64,000 nucleotides of DNA, from contig NZ_NFHL01000007.1 in the NCBI RefSeq assembly GCF_002161355.1, forward strand, positions 62,001 to 126,000, written 5' to 3'. Shown piece after piece: positions 1 to 9,205 of this stretch (positions are counted from its first letter, which is position 1; each line of letters opens with the position of its first letter). Below the pieces are notes generated by a model, which did no database searches, had not been told where the DNA came from, and worked only from the letters and a program-made list of their open reading frames with translations. The translations under genes and the position numbers were made by a program. This stretch comes from Lachnoclostridium sp. An76. GTDB lineage: Bacteria; Bacillota; Clostridia; Lachnospirales; Lachnospiraceae.

Positions 1-177
1 CATCCGGAGAGCTTTGGCCAGTGGGGCGACTCCGTTGATCGGGCGGCCGCTGGCCAGGACAACAATCTTTCCTGCTTCCTGGATCTCGATCAGAGCCTGT
101 CTCGTGGGCTCTGTGATCTCTTTTTTCGAATTTGTGAGCGTACCGTCCAGATCCAGTACGAGAACCTGATATTTCAT
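1..177 (-). CDS. Cof-type HAD-IIB hydrolase, N-terminal part (runs off the window)
   Basis: The first 59 codons of a minus-strand gene are visible, starting at an ATG whose complement is at 175-177, with AGGAAAGG upstream as ribosome binding site. The N terminus reads MKYQVLVLDLDGTLTNSKK, which carries the HAD motif I DLDGT with both aspartates. It is followed by a VLASGRP stretch, as in Cof-type sugar-phosphate phosphatases. The gene lies 19 bp after the murF stop on the same strand, so it is probably the last gene of that transcript. The substrate cannot be told from this fragment. Confidence 0.8.
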   Translation of the reverse strand, partial: MKYQVLVLDLDGTLTNSKKEITEPTRQALIEIQEAGKIVVLASGRPINGVAPLAKALRM

Positions 178-196
178 GGGTATCTATCCTTTCCTG

Positions 197-1576
197 TTAG
201 TGCTGGAGCCAGTCTACGATCCTGGAAAAATCCATTGCATGCGATGCTTTTACCAGGATGGTATCGCGCTCTTTCAGAAGGCTGTCCGCCTGGCCGAAAA
301 ATTCCTCCTTTGAAGCATAGTGAACGACTTCCATGGGAAGTCCTTTTTTCTGCGCGGTCTCCTCTGCTCCCCGTGCAGTGTCCGCAGAGAGGCTGCCGAT
401 GCATACAAGGACATCGATCCCCGCGTCTGCGGCATGGGCGCCTGTGTCATAGTGCATTTTTTCGGAATGCTCACCCAGCTCAAACATATCGCCCAGAATG
501 GCTACGGTCCTGGTGTCCGCGCAGGAAAGTACATCCAGAGATGCCTTTACGGAAGCAGGATTTGCATTGTAGCAGTCGTCGATCACAGTGTACTTCCCGG
601 TTTCGATCAGGTTGCTGCGGCCCTGGATGGGCACATTTGCCTCGATGCCCCGGGCGATCTGCTCATCGGACATGCCGAATGCGTAACCCACTGCGATCCC
701 GGCAAGAGCATTGGATACCATATGGCTGCCGGGGATATTGATATGCGCCTGGAAACGGGACTTGGGTGTGATGAACTCCGCATCCGTTCCTTTCAGCCCG
801 CGGCTTGCGATATGGTCTGCGTGGAACGGACAGGAGGGATCCAGCCCGAAATAGACCGGCGTTATCCCGTTTTGAGGAGTAAACTCCCGGAGCTTGTCAT
901 CGTCCCCGTTCAGTATGATCGTGCCGTTGGGGTTCATATAGTCAAACATCTCTGTCTTTGCCTTCAGGATGCCGGCGCGGGAGCCCAGGTTTTCCAGGTG
1001 CGCCACGCCGATATTGGTGAGGACGCAGATGTCCGGGCGGGCGATCTTCGCAAGGCGGGTCATTTCCCCGAACCCGCTGATCCCCATCTCGAGCACCGCG
1101 ATCTCATGCTCTTCCCTGAGATTGAATACGGTCAGGGGAAGCCCGATCTCATTATTAAAGTTTCCCTCTGTTTTCAGGACATTGTATTTCTGGCTGAGCA
1201 CGGAGGCGATCATTTCTTTTGTGCTCGTCTTTCCGACGCTTCCGGAGATCCCGACTACCTTGATGTCCAGGGAACGGCGGTAGTGCTCCGCGATGTCCTT
1301 TAACGCCTGCGTGCAGGAGACAACCTGGATATACGGGTAGGGCGCATCGCCCAGATCCTGCTCGGACACGGAGCAGAGCGCCCCGTTTTCCATTACCTGG
1401 GGAATAAAAGTATGGCCGTCCACCCGTGCGCCTTTTATCGCGATGAAAAGGCTGTCCTTTTCCACTTTCCTGCTGTCAATGACCACGCTGCTGACTTCCC
1501 GGGAAGCAAGCCCGGGGCTGCCGTGGTATGTCCCGCCGCAGGCGGCAGCGATTTCCTGTAATGACATGTGTTTCAT
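197..1576 (-). CDS. murF: UDP-N-acetylmuramoyl-tripeptide--D-alanyl-D-alanine ligase (MurF)
   Basis: MurF adds D-Ala-D-Ala to the UDP-MurNAc tripeptide in the cytoplasm, the last soluble ligase step of peptidoglycan precursor synthesis. The 459-residue protein has the usual Mur ligase order: an N-terminal UMP-binding domain, the ATP loop GISGSVGKTSTK at about residues 109-120, and a C-terminal domain with VIDDCYNANP and a GDM(F)ELG block. I chose the ATG at 1576 (MKHMSLQEIA) because GGAGG sits about 9 bases upstream and because the ATG overlaps the ddl stop as ATGA. This implies translational coupling of ddl and murF, which make and then use the same dipeptide. Confidence 0.95.
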   Translation of the reverse strand: MKHMSLQEIAAACGGTYHGSPGLASREVSSVVIDSRKVEKDSLFIAIKGARVDGHTFIPQVMENGALCSVSEQDLGDAPYPYIQVVSCTQALKDIAEHYRRSLDIKVVGISGSVGKTSTKEMIASVLSQKYNVLKTEGNFNNEIGLPLTVFNLREEHEIAVLEMGISGFGEMTRLAKIARPDICVLTNIGVAHLENLGSRAGILKAKTEMFDYMNPNGTIILNGDDDKLREFTPQNGITPVYFGLDPSCPFHADHIASRGLKGTDAEFITPKSRFQAHINIPGSHMVSNALAGIAVGYAFGMSDEQIARGIEANVPIQGRSNLIETGKYTVIDDCYNANPASVKASLDVLSCADTRTVAILGDMFELGEHSEKMHYDTGAHAADAGIDVLVCIGSLSADTARGAEETAQKKGLPMEVVHYASKEEFFGQADSLLKERDTILVKASHAMDFSRIVDWLQH

Positions 1577-2628
1577 GAATATCTTGCCTCCAGTGATTTT
1601 TTGATGATGAGTTCGCACAGATCCCCGTATTCAATGCCTATCGCCTTTGCTTCTTTTGGGAGAAGGCTCGCGGCGGTCATTCCCGGGAGTGTGTTCATCT
1701 CCAGGCAGTACAGGTTCCCTTTTTCATCCAGAAGGAAATCCGCACGGCTGTATACATTGAGTTTCAATGCGTGGAATGCGCGGACAGTCAGGTCGCGCAT
1801 CCGCCGGTCTGTCTCTTCCGGGATATCGGCGGGGCATACTTCCAGTGTCGCGTCCGCCTGATATTTGTTCGCGTAATCAAAGAAACCGGTCTTCGGGATG
1901 ATCTCGATCGGGGGAAGCGCCTCTCCGTCAATGACTCCGCAGGCGAATTCCCTTCCTTTGATATATTCCTCGATGACAACTTCATCCTCATAGCGGAAGG
2001 ATTTTTCAAGAGCTTCCTTATACTCGGATTCTGTATTTACGATATATACGCCGATGCTGGATCCGCCGGAGCAGGGTTTTATCACGACCGGGAAGTCGAG
2101 TCCCAGAGAGCTGACTGAGCGGTCTGCTGCGTTTTTGTGCAGGCATGCGCCTGCCGGGGTGTCGATGCCGGACTGGAGGAATACCTGTTTGGTAAAGCCT
2201 TTGTCCATTGCCACCGCGCAGCCCAGTGAGTCGGGGCCTGTGTAACGGATGCCAAGCAGGTCAAAGGTTGCCTGGAGTTTCCCATTCTCCCCCTCGCCGC
2301 CGTGAAGGCCGAGGAAGGTAATATCCGCCAGGCGGCAGAGCTCGATGACATTTGGCCCCAGGAAGCAGTCAGACTGATCCGGGCGGGAAGCTTTTACCGC
2401 CGCCAGATCCGGCTCGGCTGTCCCGATATTGCCCGCGATCTCCAGCCCGTGGCCGGGAAGGGTAAATACGTCTTCCAGATTTTCCGGCGCATTTTCCAGT
2501 CCGAGGAAAACATCCAGGAGGAACGCGTCATGCCCTTTTTCTATGAGGGTCCTGCATATTCCTGCTGCGGACGCCAGGGAGACGTCCCGCTCTGTGCTTA
2601 ATCCGCCTGCAAGTACGATGATTTTCAT
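1573..2628 (-). CDS. ddl: D-alanine--D-alanine ligase
   Basis: An ATP-grasp ligase of 351 residues that joins two D-alanines for cell wall synthesis. Visible hallmarks are the N-terminal VLAGGLSTERDVS, the FLGLHGGEGENG loop, the glycine-rich PCSGGSSIGV segment, and the C-terminal LEMNTLPGMT metal and phosphate site. The length is typical for the family. The start at 2628 has AAGGAG upstream. The gene overlaps murF by 4 bases and probably shares its transcript. The region between it and pncB holds a G+C-rich hairpin at 2688-2710. Confidence 0.94.
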   Translation of the reverse strand: MKIIVLAGGLSTERDVSLASAAGICRTLIEKGHDAFLLDVFLGLENAPENLEDVFTLPGHGLEIAGNIGTAEPDLAAVKASRPDQSDCFLGPNVIELCRLADITFLGLHGGEGENGKLQATFDLLGIRYTGPDSLGCAVAMDKGFTKQVFLQSGIDTPAGACLHKNAADRSVSSLGLDFPVVIKPCSGGSSIGVYIVNTESEYKEALEKSFRYEDEVVIEEYIKGREFACGVIDGEALPPIEIIPKTGFFDYANKYQADATLEVCPADIPEETDRRMRDLTVRAFHALKLNVYSRADFLLDEKGNLYCLEMNTLPGMTAASLLPKEAKAIGIEYGDLCELIIKKSLEARYS

Positions 2629-2687
2629 GATGATTGATACTCCTTGATCTGTTTTATTTTTATATTTATAGTTTTAAGCGCTGAGAA

Positions 2688-2710
2688 CCGGCACTGGGAT
2701 CCAGTGCCGG
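2688..2710 (-). terminator. Perfect 10-bp hairpin downstream of pncB
   Basis: CCGGCACTGG, a 3-base loop and CCAGTGCCGG form a perfect stem just after the pncB stop. There is no clear T run on the minus strand, so it could be a weak terminator, an RNA-end stabiliser or a processing site between pncB and ddl. Confidence 0.4.
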
Positions 2711-2734
2711 ATCATAAGTCTGGTCATATGCTGG

Positions 2735-4183
2735 TCATACATTGACGCTGTTGAGAAGTTCTGCTTTTGTATTGTACAGCTTTTGGGACAGGTCCACATA
2801 TACTTTGTGCGGATTGAAGAGACGTTTTGTCTCGTCCCAGAGCGTTTCCTTTTCCTGCCGGCAGAATTCGGCGATCTCTTTTACTGTGGGGGACTGATAT
2901 TTGCATTCCCCTCTGATGAAGATCGGTTTCAGGATTTCCTTCATTGTATAGGTCCCGCCCGCGAGCCTTGTTTTCTTCCAGGTCGCATTCGGGTCAAAGA
3001 GGAGCAGGTCCTTTGAGGTATCGTATTCCTCGCCGACAAAGCAGATCAGGTCCGCGCGCATCTTGCCGGTCTCTTTGTCATAGATCCGGTAGATCGTTTT
3101 GTTCCCGGGGTTCGTGATCTTCTCGATGTTCTCGGAGATCTTGATCTTCGGCACGAATTCGCCGTTCTCATCCTGGATCGCCGCCAGCTTATACACTCCG
3201 CCGAAGGACGGGCAGTCTTTGGAAGTGATGAGGTTCGTGCCCACGCCCCAGGAAGTGATCTGCGCGCCCTGGATCTTCAGGTCATTGATGAGGAATTCGT
3301 CCAGGTCGTTGGAAGCCGCGATGACTGCGTCCGTGAAACCGGCGTCATCCAGCATCTTTCTCGCCTTTTTGGACAGATATGCCAGATCGCCGGAATCCAG
3401 GCGGATCCCGTAGCTCTTTGGATGGATGCCCGCATCGCGCATTTCCTGAAATACACGGATCGCATTGGGCACTCCGGATTTCAGCGTGTCGTATGTGTCC
3501 ACGAGGAGGGTGCACGCATCCGGATACAGACGGGCATATTCTTTGAATGCGGTATATTCATCTTTAAAGCTCATGATCCAGCTGTGGGCGTGAGTCCCCA
3601 GGACCGGCACGTCAAACAGTTCTCCCGCGAGCACATTGGATGTGCCGACACATCCGCCGATCATTGCCGCGCGCGCGCCGTACAGACCTGCGTCCGGTCC
3701 CTGTGCGCGCCGGAGCCCAAACTCCATGACGCCATTTCCCTGTGCTGCGTGGACGACGCGGGAGGCCTTCGTGGCGATCAGGCACTGGTGGTTGATGATC
3801 GTCAGGATCGCGGTCTCCACGAGCTGCGCCTCCATGATCGGCGCGACTACTTTGATCAGCGGTTCGCGGGGGAAGATGACGCTCCCCTCGGGGATCGCAT
3901 AGATATCCCCGCTGAAGTGGAATCCGCTCAGGTAATGGAGGAAATCTTCGCTGAAGATCCCGAGCCCGCGCAGATAATCCACATCCTCATAAGAAAAGTT
4001 CAGATTCTTGATATACTCTATGACCTGTTCCAGACCGGCCATGATGGAATAACCGCCTTTGTTCGGATTTTCTCTGAAAAACATATCAAAGATAACGGTT
4101 TCGTTTTCCTGTGTCTCGAAATAACCCTGCATCATGGTCAGTTCGTAGAGATCAGTCAGCAGAGTAAGATTCTGTGAACTCAT
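2735..4183 (-). CDS. pncB: Nicotinate phosphoribosyltransferase
   Basis: Converts nicotinate and PRPP to nicotinate mononucleotide in NAD salvage (Preiss-Handler route). The 482-residue protein starts MSSQNLTLLTDLYELTMMQGY and has the family block LGTHAHSWIMSF, the FGLRRAQG motif and the RLDSGDL phosphate-binding segment. I chose the ATG at 4183 because AGAGGG lies 9 bases upstream; an in-frame ATG nine codons earlier lacks such a site. It is transcribed on its own toward ddl. Confidence 0.94.
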   Translation of the reverse strand: MSSQNLTLLTDLYELTMMQGYFETQENETVIFDMFFRENPNKGGYSIMAGLEQVIEYIKNLNFSYEDVDYLRGLGIFSEDFLHYLSGFHFSGDIYAIPEGSVIFPREPLIKVVAPIMEAQLVETAILTIINHQCLIATKASRVVHAAQGNGVMEFGLRRAQGPDAGLYGARAAMIGGCVGTSNVLAGELFDVPVLGTHAHSWIMSFKDEYTAFKEYARLYPDACTLLVDTYDTLKSGVPNAIRVFQEMRDAGIHPKSYGIRLDSGDLAYLSKKARKMLDDAGFTDAVIAASNDLDEFLINDLKIQGAQITSWGVGTNLITSKDCPSFGGVYKLAAIQDENGEFVPKIKISENIEKITNPGNKTIYRIYDKETGKMRADLICFVGEEYDTSKDLLLFDPNATWKKTRLAGGTYTMKEILKPIFIRGECKYQSPTVKEIAEFCRQEKETLWDETKRLFNPHKVYVDLSQKLYNTKAELLNSVNV

Positions 4184-4251
4184 AGTATTTTCCCTCTTTT
4201 CATTCGTCACGGCGCCGCGCAGACGGCGGCTGGGTTGTGATTTTCTTTTCG

Positions 4252-4279
4252 ATTATAGCACAAGTCTTAAAAAAGTAAA
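4252..4279 (-). promoter_or_regulatory. Candidate sigma-A promoter of pncB
   Basis: On the minus strand TTTACT (4274-4279), a 16-bp spacer and TATAAT (4252-4257) are preceded by an extended TGC, about 70 bp upstream of the pncB start codon. Confidence 0.5.
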
Positions 4280-4346
4280 ATGTGGGATCGGATTTTTTGG
4301 GCGGTTTTAGTCTGTTCTTTCCATGTTTTTTTCTGTGCGGACATGC

Positions 4347-4352
4347 TATGAT
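4347..4352 (+). promoter_or_regulatory. Candidate -10 element for rhaM
   Basis: TATGAT preceded by TGC (extended -10 form) lies about 90 bp before rhaM. No good -35 is visible. Confidence 0.3.
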
Positions 4353-4440
4353 ATACGAGGGATCGGACTGTGCGGGGCATAGTTTTGCCTGGAACGCGGT
4401 TCCGCAGGATGATCGAACATTAAGACAGGAGGCAGCAGCA

Positions 4441-4755
4441 ATGGTAAGAAAAGGATTTAAGATGAAACTTTACCCGGGCATGGAGGCAGAGTATGAGAAG
4501 CGTCACAATGAACTGTGGCCGGAGATGCAGGATATGATCCATGAGTATGGCGGAAGGAATTATACGATCTTCCTTGACAGGGAGACACTGGTGCTCTACG
4601 GGTATATTGAAGTGGAGGATCCGGCAAAATGGGACGAGAGCGCGGATACAGCCATCAACCGTAAGTGGTGGGATTTCATGGCTGACATCATGGATACAAA
4701 CCCGGACAACAGCCCTGTTTCCGTGGACCTGCATGAGGTATTCCATCTGGACTGA
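4441..4755 (+). CDS. rhaM: L-rhamnose mutarotase
   Basis: A 104-residue protein that interconverts the alpha and beta anomers of L-rhamnose, a dimeric ferredoxin-fold enzyme. It carries the family's N-terminal KMKLYPGMEAEYEKRHNELW segment, with the conserved histidine in RHNELWPE, and the NRKWWDFMADIM block. I chose the ATG at 4441, which follows AGGAGG by about 9 bases; the reading frame is open further upstream but lacks a ribosome binding site. No other rhamnose genes are adjacent, so it stands alone here and is followed by a terminator. Confidence 0.9.
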   Translation: MVRKGFKMKLYPGMEAEYEKRHNELWPEMQDMIHEYGGRNYTIFLDRETLVLYGYIEVEDPAKWDESADTAINRKWWDFMADIMDTNPDNSPVSVDLHEVFHLD

Positions 4756-4784
4756 GAAAAACTGGGAATGATATTAAAAACGAG

Positions 4785-4823
4785 GCGCTCCACACACGGT
4801 TACATCCGGCGTGGGGCGCTTTG
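4785..4823 (+). terminator. Intrinsic terminator after rhaM
   Basis: GCGCTCCAC (4785-4793) pairs with GTGGGGCGC (4811-4819), followed by TTTG. Confidence 0.55.
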
Positions 4824-4934
4824 CTGATGAGATCTGCTATGACAGTGGCTTGAAAAGTTCTGATCGTACTTTTCATTGGACAGGGGCATATCTGATATAT
4901 GGCAGGAATAGAATATCCCAGGAGGACAGTGCGT

Positions 4935-5699
4935 ATGGACTGGAATGATAAGAGACTCAGATTATATATAGAAGCGGGACTGGCTGTTCTTCTCGTGCTG
5001 ACACTGGCGCTCGACGGCGCTTCGGGGCGCCTGTCTGCCTCTGCGGACGACAGCGGCAGGCGGGCAGAAGCAGTCTCCGGGCAGGAGAACAGCACTCAGG
5101 CGGAGCAGGGTTCCAGTCAGGCAGAAGCGGAAGCGGGGAACGCAGGGACAGCGGAGGAAACGATCGCGGAGGGGCAGTATCCGATCATGGGCGAGAGTCC
5201 GGTGACAGTCCAGGAGATGGTGGATTACTTCAATTCCTCAGGGAAAGAATATCCCTCAGACCAGCTCTCAAAGGGAGGCGCGGATTCCATAGAGACGTTC
5301 TGCCAGATGTATTATGAGGAGGCGTCGGCGGAAGGTGTGCGGCCGGAGGTCGCCTTCGCGCAGACCATGAAGGAGACGGGATTCCTCCAGTACGGGGGAG
5401 ATGCAAGTATCGAGCAGTTTAATTTCGCGGGGCTCGGGACGACCGGCGGCGGAGTGCCGGGGAACTCATATCCGGACGTACGGACCGGGATACGCGCCCA
5501 GATCCAGCACCTGAAGGCATACGCTACGTCTGATCCGCTGGCGCAGGAATGTGTGGACGACCGGTATGAATATGTGAAAAAAGGCGCCGCGCCCTATGTG
5601 GAATGGCTGGGGCAGCAGGAAAACCCGGAAGGGCTCGGATGGGCGACCGGGGATAATTATGGGTATGACATCGTAAATATGATAAAAGATATGATGTGA
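4935..5699 (+). CDS. Secreted glucosaminidase-domain (GH73-type) protein
   Basis: A 254-residue predicted cell-wall hydrolase cleaving the N-acetylglucosamine side of peptidoglycan. An N-terminal membrane segment or signal (LYIEAGLAVLLVLTLAL) is followed by a Ser/Glu/Ala-rich linker of about 60 residues. The C-terminal catalytic domain then carries VRPEVAFAQTMKETGFLQYG (the glutamate in MKETGF is the likely catalytic acid) and NFAGLGTTGGG. The start at 4935 has AGGAGG 9 bases upstream. The gene stands alone and is followed directly by the 83-bp palindromic repeat, which may end its transcript. Confidence 0.8.
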   Translation: MDWNDKRLRLYIEAGLAVLLVLTLALDGASGRLSASADDSGRRAEAVSGQENSTQAEQGSSQAEAEAGNAGTAEETIAEGQYPIMGESPVTVQEMVDYFNSSGKEYPSDQLSKGGADSIETFCQMYYEEASAEGVRPEVAFAQTMKETGFLQYGGDASIEQFNFAGLGTTGGGVPGNSYPDVRTGIRAQIQHLKAYATSDPLAQECVDDRYEYVKKGAAPYVEWLGQQENPEGLGWATGDNYGYDIVNMIKDMM

Positions 5700-5702
5700 G
5701 GT

Positions 5703-5785
5703 AACAGTTCAGCCATCGGGCTGCCCGGGAGAGAAAATCATGCTCGCATGCTTTTTCGCCCGCACAGCCTGATGCCTGAACTGTT
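5703..5785. repeat. 83-bp palindromic intergenic repeat, copy A
   Basis: It begins AACAGTTCAGCCATCGGG and ends GATGCCTGAACTGTT, so the two ends pair over about 21 bases. An inner hairpin around AAAATCATGC / GCATGCTTTTT sits in the middle. A second copy of identical length is at 39445-39527. Here it lies between the glucosaminidase stop and the valS promoter. Confidence 0.75.
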
Positions 5786-5805
5786 CTTAAGATTTTCTAA
5801 ATATC

Positions 5806-5834
5806 TTGACAAATCATTATCTTGCGGATATAGT
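5806..5834 (+). promoter_or_regulatory. valS promoter
   Basis: TTGACA (5806-5811), a 17-bp spacer and TATAGT (5829-5834), about 405 bp ahead of the T-box sequence, give a near-consensus vegetative promoter for the valS leader. Confidence 0.8.
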
Positions 5835-5835
5835 A

Positions 5836-6292
5836 GTTGATAGTTAATTTCCAGTTAACAACTTTGTAAAATTTAGGAGGAGAACAGAGGGCGTATGACA
5901 GGCCTGATGTTCTGTTCCGCTCAGAAAGTAAAAGGTGCAGACGAAGAGGAGTACATCACTGCTTCCGGCAGAGAGGGCTGTCCGCAGCTGCGCGCTCTGT
6001 GGATCTTATGGATACGAAGAAGAAAGAGCGCCGGCAGGGCTGAAAGGCAGCCTCGGTACAGGGTGATGGAAGGTAGCTTTTGAACCGGACAGCTGAAGAG
6101 CGTTTCCCGCAGCCGGGATAAGGCGCGGGCGCGGGTAGGTTATCCCGGAGTGGTCCACGTTACAGGACTTAAGAGATATATTTCATCGGGATATCCAGAG
6201 ACAGGAGCCTGCGGGTGTGCGGAAGGAAATATATGAAATAAGGTGGTACCGCGGAGTTTTCGCCCTTTACATGATGTAAGGGGCGTTTTTTA
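5836..6292 (+). promoter_or_regulatory. T-box leader (tRNA-sensing riboswitch) of valS
   Basis: The conserved T-box AAGGTGGTACCGCGG is at 6240-6254, directly before an intrinsic terminator. Upstream is a long structured leader with an AG-rich bulge region (GAAGAGGAGTACATC, 5944-5958). A GTA triplet at 6073-6075, in GGAAGGTAGCTTTTGAACC, is in the expected position for the specifier codon and would match valine. Uncharged tRNA-Val binding should favour the antiterminator and switch on valS. The specifier assignment is inferred from position only. Confidence 0.88.
6261..6291 (+). terminator. T-box-controlled terminator of valS
   Basis: CGCCCTTTACAT and ATGTAAGGGGCG form the stem, followed by TTTTTT. 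Confidence 0.88.
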
Positions 6293-6433
6293 ATGCATGT
6301 GTGAAAATTCCGTGAACACAATGCCTGCCGCCGGATGCTTCCGGCAGGAGATATATAAGATATATATGGACAGCTGTATATGGGCGGGCTGACGTGATAA
6401 AAATTATGAGGGAGAGCAAGGAGAGGAAGGATT

Positions 6434-9082
6434 ATGGGAAAAGAACTGGCAAAGACATATGATCCCAAACAGATCGAAGAAAAACTGTACGAAAAATGGT
6501 GTGAGAACAAATACTTCCACGCTGAGGTGGACCGGAGCAGAAAGCCGTTCACAACGGTGATGCCGCCTCCGAATATTACAGGAAAGCTGCACATGGGCCA
6601 TGCCCTGGACAATACGCTGCAGGACATCCTGATCCGCTACAAGAGGATGGAAGGATATAACGCACTGTGGATCCCGGGGACGGACCACGCGGCGATCTCC
6701 ACAGAGGTCAAGGTGACAAACCAGCTCAAAGAGGAAGGCATTGACAAGAAAGAATTAGGCCGCGAGGGCTTCCTGAAAAGGACGTGGCAGTGGAAGGAAG
6801 AGTACGCGGGCACGATCGAGAACCAGTTAAAGAAGCTGGGGATTTCCTGCGACTGGGACAGAGAGCGCTTTACTATGGACGAGGGATGCTCCAAAGCCGT
6901 GGAGGAAGTGTTCATCAATTTATATAAGAAGGGATACATTTATAAAGGGTCCAGGATCATCAACTGGTGCCCCATATGCAAGACTTCTCTCTCAGACGCG
7001 GAAGTAGAGCACGAGGAGCAGGAAGGACATTTCTGGCACATCAAATATCCGATCGTGGGCACGGACCGGTTCCTCGAGATCGCGACCACACGTCCGGAGA
7101 CCATGCTCGGGGATACTGCTATCGCGGTGCACCCGGACGATGAGAGATACCAGGATATCATCGGGAAAAATGTGATCCTGCCGCTCGTGGGGCGCGAGAT
7201 CCCGATCGTGGCGGATTACTATGTGGACAAAGAGTTCGGTACAGGAGCAGTGAAGATCACTCCTGCGCATGACCCGAATGACTTTGAAGTGGGTAAGCGG
7301 CATAATCTGCCTGAGATCAATATCATGAACGACGACGCCACCATCAATGAGAATGGCGGGAAATATGCGGGCATGGACCGCTATGAGGCGAGAAAGGCCA
7401 TCGTGCAGGAACTGGACGAGCAGGGATATCTCGTAAAAGTCGTTCCGCACACACATGCCGTGGGAACCCATGACCGCTGCGGCACGACTGTGGAGCCGCT
7501 GATCAAACAGCAGTGGTTCGTGAAGATGGAAGAACTGGCAAAACCTGCCATCAACGCGCTGAAGACAGGCGAGCTGAAATTTGTGCCGGAGCGTTTTGAC
7601 AAGATCTATCTGCACTGGCTGGAAAATATCAAGGACTGGTGTATCTCCAGGCAGATCTGGTGGGGACACCGCATCCCGGCATATTACTGCGACGAGTGCG
7701 GCGAGTTCGTCGTGGACAGGCATGCGCCGGAGAAATGCCCGCACTGCGGGTGCACACATTTTACCCAGGACGAGGATACGCTGGATACATGGTTCTCCTC
7801 CGCGCTCTGGCCGTTCTCTACGCTTGGCTGGCCGGAGAAGACAGAGGATCTGGACTACTTCTACCCGACAGATGTGCTTGTGACAGGGTATGACATTATT
7901 TTCTTCTGGGTGATCCGCATGGTATTTTCCGGATATGAGCACACCGGGAAATCTCCGTTCCACACCGTCCTCATCCACGGACTGGTGAGAGACTCTCTCG
8001 GAAGGAAGATGAGCAAGTCTTTAGGGAACGGGATCGATCCGCTGGAGATCATCGACAAGTACGGCGCAGACGCCCTGAGGCTGACCCTTGTCACAGGAAA
8101 CGCGCCTGGAAACGACATGCGTTTCTATAATGAGCGCGTGGAGGCAAGCCGGAATTTTGCAAACAAGGTATGGAACGCGTCACGCTTCATCCTTATGAAT
8201 ATGAAGGAAAATGTGGTGGAGGAGCCGGACAGCGCCCTGCTGACGCCGGCGGACCGCTGGATCCTGTCCAGGGTCAACACTCTTGCAAAAGACGTGACGG
8301 AAAACATGGACAAGTTTGAGCTGGGCATTGCCGTGCAGAAGGTTTATGACTTCATCTGGGATGAGTTCTGCGACTGGTATGTTGAGCTTGCGAAATACAG
8401 GATCTATCACGCGGAAGAGGACAGGGCAGCAGCGGACTGTGTGCTCTGGGTGCTGAAAACTGTGCTGGGACAGGCGCTGAAGCTCCTGCACCCGTTCATG
8501 CCGTTTATCACAGAGGAAATCTACAGCGCCCTTGTGCCGGAGGAGGAATCTCTGATGATGTCCCGCTGGCCGGAATACAGGGACGAGTGGAGCTTCCCGG
8601 CAGATGAGAATGTGATGGAGCATGTGAAGGCTGTCGTAAAGGGAATCCGAAATATCCGCTCAGAGATGGATGTGCCGAACAGCCGGAAGACAAAAGTATA
8701 TATTGTCTGCGAAGATGAGGCTCTCAGCAAAGGCATGGAGGCAGTAAAAGTATCAGCTCAGCCTCTGATGATGGCAGGGGAGATCCTGATCCAGAAGACA
8801 AAAGACGGTGTTGCGGACAACGCGGTGTCTGTCGTTGTGCCGGATGCGGTCGTCTGTCTGCCGCTTGAAGACCTTGTGGACTTCGAGCAGGAGATAGAGA
8901 GGCTGAAAAAAGAGGAAGACAGGCTGAACAGGGAGATTAAAAGAGCACAGGGCATGCTGGCGAACGAAAAGTTCGTGAGCAAGGCGCCTGAGGCAAAAGT
9001 CCAGGAGGAGAGGGCGAAGCTGGAGAAATATACCCAGATGCTCGCCCAGGTGAAAGAACGTATGGAAGGGCTTGGAAAATAA
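6434..9082 (+). CDS. valS: Valyl-tRNA synthetase
   Basis: A class Ia aminoacyl-tRNA synthetase of 882 residues that charges tRNA-Val. The HIGH-type motif is in [18 protein letters not shown] near residue 45 and the KMSKS motif in [11 protein letters not shown] near residue 525. An editing domain, an anticodon-binding domain and a C-terminal coiled-coil tRNA arm ([17 protein letters not shown] onward) follow, as usual for ValRS. The start has GAGAGGAAGG upstream. It is controlled by the T-box leader directly ahead. Confidence 0.97.
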   Translation: MGKELAKTYDPKQIEEKLYEKWCENKYFHAEVDRSRKPFTTVMPPPNITGKLHMGHALDNTLQDILIRYKRMEGYNALWIPGTDHAAISTEVKVTNQLKEEGIDKKELGREGFLKRTWQWKEEYAGTIENQLKKLGISCDWDRERFTMDEGCSKAVEEVFINLYKKGYIYKGSRIINWCPICKTSLSDAEVEHEEQEGHFWHIKYPIVGTDRFLEIATTRPETMLGDTAIAVHPDDERYQDIIGKNVILPLVGREIPIVADYYVDKEFGTGAVKITPAHDPNDFEVGKRHNLPEINIMNDDATINENGGKYAGMDRYEARKAIVQELDEQGYLVKVVPHTHAVGTHDRCGTTVEPLIKQQWFVKMEELAKPAINALKTGELKFVPERFDKIYLHWLENIKDWCISRQIWWGHRIPAYYCDECGEFVVDRHAPEKCPHCGCTHFTQDEDTLDTWFSSALWPFSTLGWPEKTEDLDYFYPTDVLVTGYDIIFFWVIRMVFSGYEHTGKSPFHTVLIHGLVRDSLGRKMSKSLGNGIDPLEIIDKYGADALRLTLVTGNAPGNDMRFYNERVEASRNFANKVWNASRFILMNMKENVVEEPDSALLTPADRWILSRVNTLAKDVTENMDKFELGIAVQKVYDFIWDEFCDWYVELAKYRIYHAEEDRAAADCVLWVLKTVLGQALKLLHPFMPFITEEIYSALVPEEESLMMSRWPEYRDEWSFPADENVMEHVKAVVKGIRNIRSEMDVPNSRKTKVYIVCEDEALSKGMEAVKVSAQPLMMAGEILIQKTKDGVADNAVSVVVPDAVVCLPLEDLVDFEQEIERLKKEEDRLNREIKRAQGMLANEKFVSKAPEAKVQEERAKLEKYTQMLAQVKERMEGLGK

Positions 9083-9205
9083 CTGTGTGAACGCAGGCGC
9101 GGCGGAAGCGCGCCGCACAGAGGCAGGCCCCGACGGAGGATAGGATAAACCGGTCTGTGTACGGCAGGCCGGTTCCACTGTATCAAGAAAGGAAAGAAGC
9201 CGCAC

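Noticed and set aside
5895-6083. 62-residue reading frame ahead of valS
   Set aside because: It lies fully within the T-box leader and shows no protein features.
6992-7978. 328-residue frame opposite valS
   Set aside because: Antisense shadow of valS.
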